From positions 1 through 64,000 of the forward strand of contig JAUNHX010000006.1 in NCBI GenBank assembly GCA_030523765.1: a stretch of 64,000 nucleotides of DNA. Reading direction: 5' to 3'. Shown here piece after piece: positions 58,677 to 64,000 of this stretch (positions within the stretch are counted from its first letter, which is position 1; each line of letters opens with the position of its first letter). A model generated the notes under the pieces. It was not told where the DNA came from. It did no database searches and saw nothing but the letters and a program-made list of their open reading frames with translations. The DNA is from Bacteroidales bacterium. Its GTDB lineage: Bacteria; Bacteroidota; Bacteroidia; Bacteroidales; P3. The position numbers were made by a program, and so were the translations under genes.

Positions 58677-59510
58677 CTAGTTGAGGTATTTCAAAATGGC
58701 TGAGGTATAACGCTCTTTTTGTAACACTTTACCAGTGCGGACCAATTTCTCGGTTTGAATGTCGTAGACGGCCTCGAAGTCGTTCTTCTGGTTGTTAGTG
58801 TAGTAGGCTACGAATTCGTCGCCACGGAGATACCAATCGGGACCTGCTTTAAGACGGGTGGCAGGATAGCGTTTGTTGAAATTGGTGGTAATAGCATCGG
58901 AGGGCATAGGACGTTCGATTTCGGGAACATCTTCGACCGATTTGGAACGACGTTTGGAGGAACGATGTGCACGAGAGTTGTCCTCTTCGGCACTCTTCTG
59001 AATTTCTGATGCCTCGTCGGGATTGCTATGCGCATAGTAGTCGCGTTTCACCACTTCGGGATCGGGAGCGGTACTCTTTTGCAGTTTTCCGCGGGTGTCG
59101 AATATCAGTTCGCAGTCGTTAGAGCCAATACCTTTTTTTACAATAACAAGGCGATAGTAGTTGTCGCCGCTCATCTCTTCGATGTATTCGATCGATTTGA
59201 TACGATAGCCTGGATAATTGTTGACAAAATAGGTATTCATCAGTGTGGGGCATTCGGTAAGAGCAACGGGGAACGAACTGTACTGCCATTCGCCTGAGGC
59301 GGTGAAATAGCAACGTCCGTTTTGGCCGTCGGTGACGAAGTCGGCTACATACTGACCAGGAGCTTGATACCAGGTCTTCACCTTATACGACTCATACGTC
59401 TTCTCGAGGGTGAGGAGCACCGATTTAGGAACGTCGGTCTCTTTCACTTTGGTCTGGGCTGCCAACATAAAGGGGAGGCAGAGCAGCGATAGAAGAAGGT
59501 ATTTTTTCAT
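58677..59510 (-). CDS. PepSY-like exported protein, truncated by in-frame TAG
   Basis: About 277 residues from ATG 59510, with a signal peptide (MKKYLLLSLLCLPFMLAAQ). Two PepSY-like repeats follow (TDVPKSVLLTLEKTYESYKVKTWYQ near 25; IRFNKRYPATRLKAGPDWYLRG-type near 225), separated by a Ser/Lys-rich linker (HRSSKRRSKSVED). PepSY domains of Bacteroidota bind or inhibit peptidases or act in envelope stress, but this gene's role is unknown. The reading frame stops at TAG 58677-58679 and continues in frame for 72 more codons. Confidence 0.75.
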   Translation of the reverse strand: MKKYLLLSLLCLPFMLAAQTKVKETDVPKSVLLTLEKTYESYKVKTWYQAPGQYVADFVTDGQNGRCYFTASGEWQYSSFPVALTECPTLMNTYFVNNYPGYRIKSIEYIEEMSGDNYYRLVIVKKGIGSNDCELIFDTRGKLQKSTAPDPEVVKRDYYAHSNPDEASEIQKSAEEDNSRAHRSSKRRSKSVEDVPEIERPMPSDAITTNFNKRYPATRLKAGPDWYLRGDEFVAYYTNNQKNDFEAVYDIQTEKLVRTGKVLQKERYTSAILKYLN

Positions 59511-59581
59511 CTTATGAGGGTTTAAATGTTTGGGGTATAAACGAGGCAATGTTAAAAATATTGCGTGCGTATATGTGAAAC

Positions 59582-60874
59582 TTATTTAAAAAGTACATCT
59601 TTACGGTCGGGACTGATGCTAACGGCACAGATGTTAATGCCAGTTTGCTGCTCGATTTCGTATAGATAGGCTCGGAGGTTGGCTGGCAATTCGCTATAAG
59701 ATTTGCAGCCGCTGAGCTCTTGTTTCCAACCATGGAAACTCTTCAGATGGGGCTTGATTTCTACTTGGTTGTATTCGAAGGGGATCTCGGTGGTGTCTTT
59801 GCCGTTGATGGTATAGGCGGTACACATCTTCACCTCATCGAAGTTATTCATCACATCGGGTTTGGTGACGAAGAGGTCGGTAACACCATCGAGCATACAA
59901 GCATAGCGCAGAGCGGGAATATCAATCCATCCGCAACGACGTGGGCGTCCAGTGGTGGCTCCATATTCATGTCCTTGCTCACAGAGGGTCTTTCCAGTTT
60001 CATCGAACAGTTCGGTAGGGAAAGGACCTGCTCCTACACGGGTGCAGTAAGCTTTGGTAATTCCCATGACACGGCCAATCTTGCTAGGTGCTACTCCTAA
60101 TCCAGTGCAGACACCAGCGGTGATGGTGTTGCTGGAAGTAACGAAGGGGTAGGTGCCAAAATCGATATCGAGCATGGCGGCTTGGGCACCTTCGGCTAGG
60201 ACTTTCTTGCCCTCGTTAAGACACTGGTTGATGAAGTATTCGCTGTTGATGAGGCGGAACGTACGGATGGTTTCGAGTGATGCAAGCCACTGTTCTTCAT
60301 ACTGTTCTAGATTGAGGTCGCCAATACGGAATGATTTAACATCATATTTCAACGTCAGAGCCATCTGAATATGCTGTGCCTTCAGCATCTCATATTTCTC
60401 ACGGAAATCGAATTCGAGGATGTCGCCAATACGGATGCCTGTACGAGCAATCTTATCGGTATAGGCGGGCCCAATACCTTTGAGAGTCGATCCAATCTTG
60501 TTGTTGCCTTTGGCTTGTTCATTGGCAGCATCGAGCATTCGGTGGGTGGGGAGAATTAGGTGGGCTTTCTTTGAAAGGAAGAGGTTCTCGGTGGGTTCAA
60601 CTCCTTTTTGACGCAGTTCTGCAATCTCTTGTTTGAAGATACAAGGTTCTACCAATACGCCATTACCGATAACGTTAATCTTCTCTTTGTGGAAGATGCC
60701 TGAAGGAATAATATGGAGTACATGTTTGATACCGTTGAATTCCAGTGTGTGTCCGGCGTTGGGGCCGCCTTGGAAACGGGCGATAACATCGTAGTTGGGA
60801 GTGAGGACGTCGACAATCTTGCCTTTTCCTTCGTCGCCCCACTGAAGACCCAATAAAACGTCTACTTTACTCAT
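59582..60874 (-). CDS. purA: Adenylosuccinate synthetase
   Basis: A 430-residue enzyme that makes adenylosuccinate from IMP, aspartate and GTP, the first step from IMP to AMP. The N-terminal LLGLQWGDEGKGK (P-loop like, catalytic Asp13-type residue), the GPNAGHT motif, GSTLKGIGPAYTDK and CTRVGAGPFPTEL are family signatures, and length is normal. It is preceded by a candidate promoter and separated by 71 bp from the PepSY-like gene. Essential purine metabolism, cytoplasm. Confidence 0.97.
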   Translation of the reverse strand: MSKVDVLLGLQWGDEGKGKIVDVLTPNYDVIARFQGGPNAGHTLEFNGIKHVLHIIPSGIFHKEKINVIGNGVLVEPCIFKQEIAELRQKGVEPTENLFLSKKAHLILPTHRMLDAANEQAKGNNKIGSTLKGIGPAYTDKIARTGIRIGDILEFDFREKYEMLKAQHIQMALTLKYDVKSFRIGDLNLEQYEEQWLASLETIRTFRLINSEYFINQCLNEGKKVLAEGAQAAMLDIDFGTYPFVTSSNTITAGVCTGLGVAPSKIGRVMGITKAYCTRVGAGPFPTELFDETGKTLCEQGHEYGATTGRPRRCGWIDIPALRYACMLDGVTDLFVTKPDVMNNFDEVKMCTAYTINGKDTTEIPFEYNQVEIKPHLKSFHGWKQELSGCKSYSELPANLRAYLYEIEQQTGINICAVSISPDRKDVLFK

Positions 60875-60938
60875 TGCTGATATAGTTATGATAATTATTT
60901 ACTCTATTTATTACAAACACATTAAAAGGGTGCTACAC

Positions 60939-60946
60939 CAAAAATA
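60939..60946 (-). promoter_or_regulatory. -7 box of purA
   Basis: Minus-strand TATTTTTG (TAnnTTTG) lies 64 bp before the purA start. No -33 TTTG at the standard distance is seen. Confidence 0.5.
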
Positions 60947-61058
60947 GGTCGCACAAATCCGATGCGAAATTACGGTTTTTTTGTGAAACGGCACTACTTT
61001 TCTTTCCTTTTTCGATGTTTTTTTTATAATTATCTATGTTTCAGGGGAAAATAAGATG

Positions 61059-62396
61059 CTATTTGCCGATACAGAAACGTGAGAAAATAGTGTTGAGGAC
61101 TTCGTCTGTACTCACCTGTCCTGTGATAGTTCCAAGATGGTAGAGGGCGTCGCGGATGTCGACAATAATGAGGTCGGCGGGTTGCTGCTGATCAAAGCCT
61201 TCGCGGATATGGCCAATGGATTCGAGAATGTGGGTCATAGCTTCGTAATGACGAACGTTGGTGAGGAGGGTGGTGTCGATGGCATAGTTGCCGACTGATT
61301 GGGTAAGGGATTGTATTAGGGTGTCCATTCCTTCTCCTGTTTGGGCCGAGAGGAGAAGTGCGTTCGAAATAGGTGGGATATGCAAATCGCTTTTGGTTCG
61401 GATGACGATGAATTTCTTATCGTTAGTATCGACCGATGCTAAGGTGGAGGCTATCTCTTGTTCGGCTTCTTGCTGCGGTGTGGAGGAGTCGATAAGATAT
61501 AGGATTACCTGTGCTTTCTGCATGGCTTGATAACTACGATCGACACCGGCAGTTTCGATGGTATCATCGCTATGCCGAAGCCCTGCGGTATCGATAAACC
61601 GGAACAATGTGCCGTTGAGGGTAATGGTTTCTTCGATGGTATCGCGGGTGGTGCCAGCAATGGGACTGACAATGGCGCGATCGTCGTGGAGTAGGGCATT
61701 AAGGAGGGTGGATTTACCTGCGTTGGGCTTGCCTATAATGGCGACGGGTACTCCGTTTTTGATGGCGTTGCCTGTACGAAAGGAATTGACAAGCTGACGG
61801 GTGCGTGTTTCGAGCGTGTCGAGGAGCGACATCAGTTGGTCTCGGTTGGCAAACTCAACCTCTTCTTCGCTGAAATCGAGTTCGAGTTCGAGTAGTGAAG
61901 TGAGTTCAACAAATTGGTTGCGTATTTGTGCTAGTTCTTTCGAAAATCCTCCTCGCAACTGATTGACAGCAAGTCGGTGGGAGGATTCAGAGTGACTGTC
62001 AATGAGATCGGCTACCGCTTCGGCTTGTGCGAGATCGAATTTGCCGTTGAGAAAAGCACGTTGGGTAAATTCGCCAGGTTCGGCCATTCTAACAGTGGGG
62101 AAGGAAAGGAGCAACTGAAGAATCTGCTGCTGTATATAAGTTGATCCGTGACAAGATATTTCCACCATATCTTCTCCAGTATAGCTATGGGGTGCAACAT
62201 AGTAGGTGGCTACCACTTCGTCGATGAGTTGTTGGTGATTAACGAACTTTGTGTAGGTTGCTTTTCTCGGTTCCCATTGTTTGACGGAAACAAAAGATTG
62301 TAGGACCGTGAGAACGTCGTGTCCAGAGAGACGAAAGAGGGCAATAGCCCCTTTCCCTGCAGGGGTGGCTAAAGCTACGATGGTGTCGGTGGTCAT
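61059..62396 (-). CDS. mnmE: tRNA modification GTPase MnmE (TrmE)
   Basis: A 445-residue GTPase that, with MnmG, makes 5-carboxymethylaminomethyl modification at the wobble U34 of tRNAs. Order: N-terminal TrmE folate-binding domain (TDTIVALATPAGKGAIALFRLSG), helical domain, G domain (GKPNAGKSTLLNAL near 225, DTAGLR near 270), and the C-terminal catalytic CIGK motif (FCIGK at the end). The start overlaps the end of the upstream membrane-protein gene by 4 bp (ATGA). Confidence 0.97.
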   Translation of the reverse strand: MTTDTIVALATPAGKGAIALFRLSGHDVLTVLQSFVSVKQWEPRKATYTKFVNHQQLIDEVVATYYVAPHSYTGEDMVEISCHGSTYIQQQILQLLLSFPTVRMAEPGEFTQRAFLNGKFDLAQAEAVADLIDSHSESSHRLAVNQLRGGFSKELAQIRNQFVELTSLLELELDFSEEEVEFANRDQLMSLLDTLETRTRQLVNSFRTGNAIKNGVPVAIIGKPNAGKSTLLNALLHDDRAIVSPIAGTTRDTIEETITLNGTLFRFIDTAGLRHSDDTIETAGVDRSYQAMQKAQVILYLIDSSTPQQEAEQEIASTLASVDTNDKKFIVIRTKSDLHIPPISNALLLSAQTGEGMDTLIQSLTQSVGNYAIDTTLLTNVRHYEAMTHILESIGHIREGFDQQQPADLIIVDIRDALYHLGTITGQVSTDEVLNTIFSRFCIGK

Positions 62397-62956
62397 GCTT
62401 CGGGATGATTAGAGGAGTCGTTACTCTCGTCAGTTTCATCAGCCTCTACTATCTCAGCATCGGAGGTTTCTTCGACGGGGTCTGGTATGTAATCGTTGCC
62501 AAATAATTCTTGCATCTGGGCATCGGTTAGTCCTAGGTCTACCTTGATACGGTAAATATTGGGGAAGGCCAAAAAGAGCATCAGCACCAGGATAATGAGG
62601 AACATGATGAGTTGGCGGTTGCTAGATAGAATGATGAAGGCACATTCAATAACAATACACACCATAGTTCCTATATACATGTATTTTATATGATCTGCAT
62701 AACGACGGAAACGTTCTTCGACACTGTCGAGCTGACGCAATTTGGGAATGGAGCGACGAACCGAAAGGAGCATCAGCATAGCGGCTGCGATGGCTAAAAC
62801 GGAACCGGCAATGAGGAAGAACTGATAGGTGCGGGGATCGGGATAGAATTGGTATTTGCTCAGCAAGACGAAGAGGATGGTGAGCATTGCGACTCCTAGC
62901 GAGAACCAAAGTCCGATGTTGCTAACGTTGCGGATAGTTTTTATATATTGTTGCAT
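62393..62956 (-). CDS. Membrane protein of unknown function upstream of mnmE
   Basis: A 187-residue protein with four hydrophobic segments (about 15-32, 43-65, 95-112, 118-136) and an acidic, disordered C-terminal tail (EETSDAEIVEADETDES). No family is assigned. Its stop overlaps the mnmE start by 4 bp, so it is co-translated with mnmE; 16 bp separate it from the uvrA gene upstream. A role linked to either neighbour is only inferred from position. Confidence 0.75.
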   Translation of the reverse strand: MQQYIKTIRNVSNIGLWFSLGVAMLTILFVLLSKYQFYPDPRTYQFFLIAGSVLAIAAAMLMLLSVRRSIPKLRQLDSVEERFRRYADHIKYMYIGTMVCIVIECAFIILSSNRQLIMFLIILVLMLFLAFPNIYRIKVDLGLTDAQMQELFGNDYIPDPVEETSDAEIVEADETDESNDSSNHPEA

Positions 62957-62972
62957 AAGGTTGATTGTGTTT

Positions 62973-64000
62973 TTATTTTTTACGTTCTGTGGTGGGAAGT
63001 TTCTCTTTTAAGAAACGACCAGTATAGGATTCTTTCTGTTTGATGAGTTGTTCGGGGAGTCCGGCAAAGACAAGGTGCCCTCCTTCGTTACCTCCTTCGG
63101 GTCCCATATCGATTACCCAGTCGGCTACCTTAATGATATCGTGGTGGTGCTCTATAACGACGATGCTGTGTCCCTTGTCAATTAGGGTGTTGAATGCACG
63201 AATTAGTTTTTGAATATCGTGGAAATGGAGTCCAGTGGAGGGTTCGTCAAAGATGAAGAGGACTGGCTTTTCGTTTTCTCCTTTGACCAAATAACTAGCT
63301 AATTTGATGCGCTGAGCCTCTCCACCGCTAAGCGAACTGGATGATTGTCCGAGTTTGAGATAACCGAGGCCGACATCTTGAAGGGGCTGTAAACGGGCGA
63401 TGATTGACTGTACGGTGGAGGAATTGCGCGATGAGGAGTTGGATGATGTGGTCGACTTCTCCTCTTGTAGGGCTTCGCCAAAGAAGATAAGTGCTTGGTT
63501 GACCGTCATATCCAACACTTCGCTGATGTTTTTTCCGCGGAAGAGCACTTCGAGGGCCTCCTCCTTGAAGCGTGTTCCGTGACATTCATCGCATACTAGA
63601 TGAACATCGGCCATAAACTGCATGCCTATGGTGATGTAGCCTTCTCCTTCGCAGACTTCACATCGTCCTCCCTCAACATTGAAGGAGAAGAAGCCTGGTT
63701 TGTAGCCACGGGTTTTGGCCAGCGGTTGTGAAGCGTAGAGTTGGCGAATCTCATCGTAGGCTTTCATATAGGTGGCAGGATTGCTGCGGGTGGATCGTCC
63801 AATGGGATTCTGATCAACTAGTTCGACTGCCGATAGTCGTTTGATATCGCCACTTATGCCAAAACAACTGCCAACATAGTCGGGATTATCGCCCAATCGA
63901 TGGTGGAGCACATCATAAAGAACACCCTTGATGAGGCTGGTTTTACCACTACCGCTAACTCCGGTAACTACTGTGAGTGCCTGCAGTGGAATTTCAACAT
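62973..64000 (-). CDS. uvrA: Excinuclease ABC subunit A (UvrA), 3' part
   Basis: The gene runs off the right edge of the window; the last 342 codons are seen. Present are the second-half Walker A (GVSGSGKTSL near 63950), the zinc finger (CEVCEGEGYI with CDECHGTRF), the ABC signature LSGGEAQRIKLA, Walker B LFIFDEPSTGLH and the final His of the ABC fold (VIEHHHD). UvrA is the damage-recognition ATPase of nucleotide-excision repair, working as a dimer with UvrB. The reading frame is open to the edge, so the partial state comes from the window, not from mutation. Confidence 0.96.
   Translation of the reverse strand, partial: VEIPLQALTVVTGVSGSGKTSLIKGVLYDVLHHRLGDNPDYVGSCFGISGDIKRLSAVELVDQNPIGRSTRSNPATYMKAYDEIRQLYASQPLAKTRGYKPGFFSFNVEGGRCEVCEGEGYITIGMQFMADVHLVCDECHGTRFKEEALEVLFRGKNISEVLDMTVNQALIFFGEALQEEKSTTSSNSSSRNSSTVQSIIARLQPLQDVGLGYLKLGQSSSSLSGGEAQRIKLASYLVKGENEKPVLFIFDEPSTGLHFHDIQKLIRAFNTLIDKGHSIVVIEHHHDIIKVADWVIDMGPEGGNEGGHLVFAGLPEQLIKQKESYTGRFLKEKLPTTERKK

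Noticed and set aside
62973-64000. Truncated uvrA pseudogene
   Set aside because: The frame is open to the window's edge and the Walker A motif follows, so it is cut by the window only.

Overview
The window looks like a chromosomal segment of a member of the Bacteroidota, order Bacteroidales. The signs are promoters of the Bacteroides type (-7 box TAnnTTTG) before several genes, a TonB-dependent receptor paired with a DUF4249 lipoprotein, GldF/GldG homologues, a secreted protein with a C-terminal type IX secretion (T9SS) sorting domain, an UpxY/NusG-like protein, and an IleRS with a GIHH variant of the HIGH motif. No rRNA operon or CRISPR array was found, and species cannot be named from sequence alone.

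Layout. 1-1.6 kb: a 47-bp tandem repeat, a thioredoxin, about 1 kb of gene-free repeats, and tRNA-Phe on the minus strand. 1.7-19.1 kb: a long minus-strand run of envelope and housekeeping genes (M28 peptidase homologue, gldF, gldG, DUF4340, surE, small membrane protein, lpxB, SpoIID-like, thioredoxin-like, two orphans, TonB receptor + DUF4249, 2-hydroxyacid dehydrogenase, DUF3109, lspA). 19.5-28.1 kb: nucleoside kinase, a beta-helix lipoprotein with a DUF2490 barrel, a Nim-like flavoprotein, a K+ channel, an M16 protease and a tyrosine recombinase with a disrupted 5' end. 28.3-37.7 kb: plus-strand ileS, M20 amidohydrolase, SGNH/PKD/T9SS protein, MATE exporter, murB and a hypothetical gene. 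37.9-39.9 kb: an IS3-type element with a damaged transposase, followed by an array of IS-end-like motifs and a large palindromic structure. 40-45.4 kb: Na/Pi cotransporter behind a four-unit 11-bp repeat resembling a Pho box, a Kef-type antiporter and two DUF4230 proteins. 45.5-52.5 kb: Mpv17-like membrane protein, PHP phosphatase and two GH78 alpha-L-rhamnosidases. 52.5-57.5 kb: NusG-like gene, trkA, trkH, trkH. 57.6-64 kb: nitroreductase, a PepSY-like gene split by an in-frame amber codon, purA, mnmE, a membrane protein and the 3' part of uvrA.

How the genes fit together. Potassium and cation handling recurs (K+ channel, antiporter, TrkA with two TrkH subunits). Envelope building and protein export form a second theme (lpxB, murB, lspA, GldF/G, T9SS cargo, TonB receptor). 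The most unusual signals are regulatory or structural: the Pho-box-like array before the phosphate transporter, a symmetric divergent promoter, homopolymer and stop-codon disruptions in otherwise intact genes, and an IS-end-derived repeat present at two loci.
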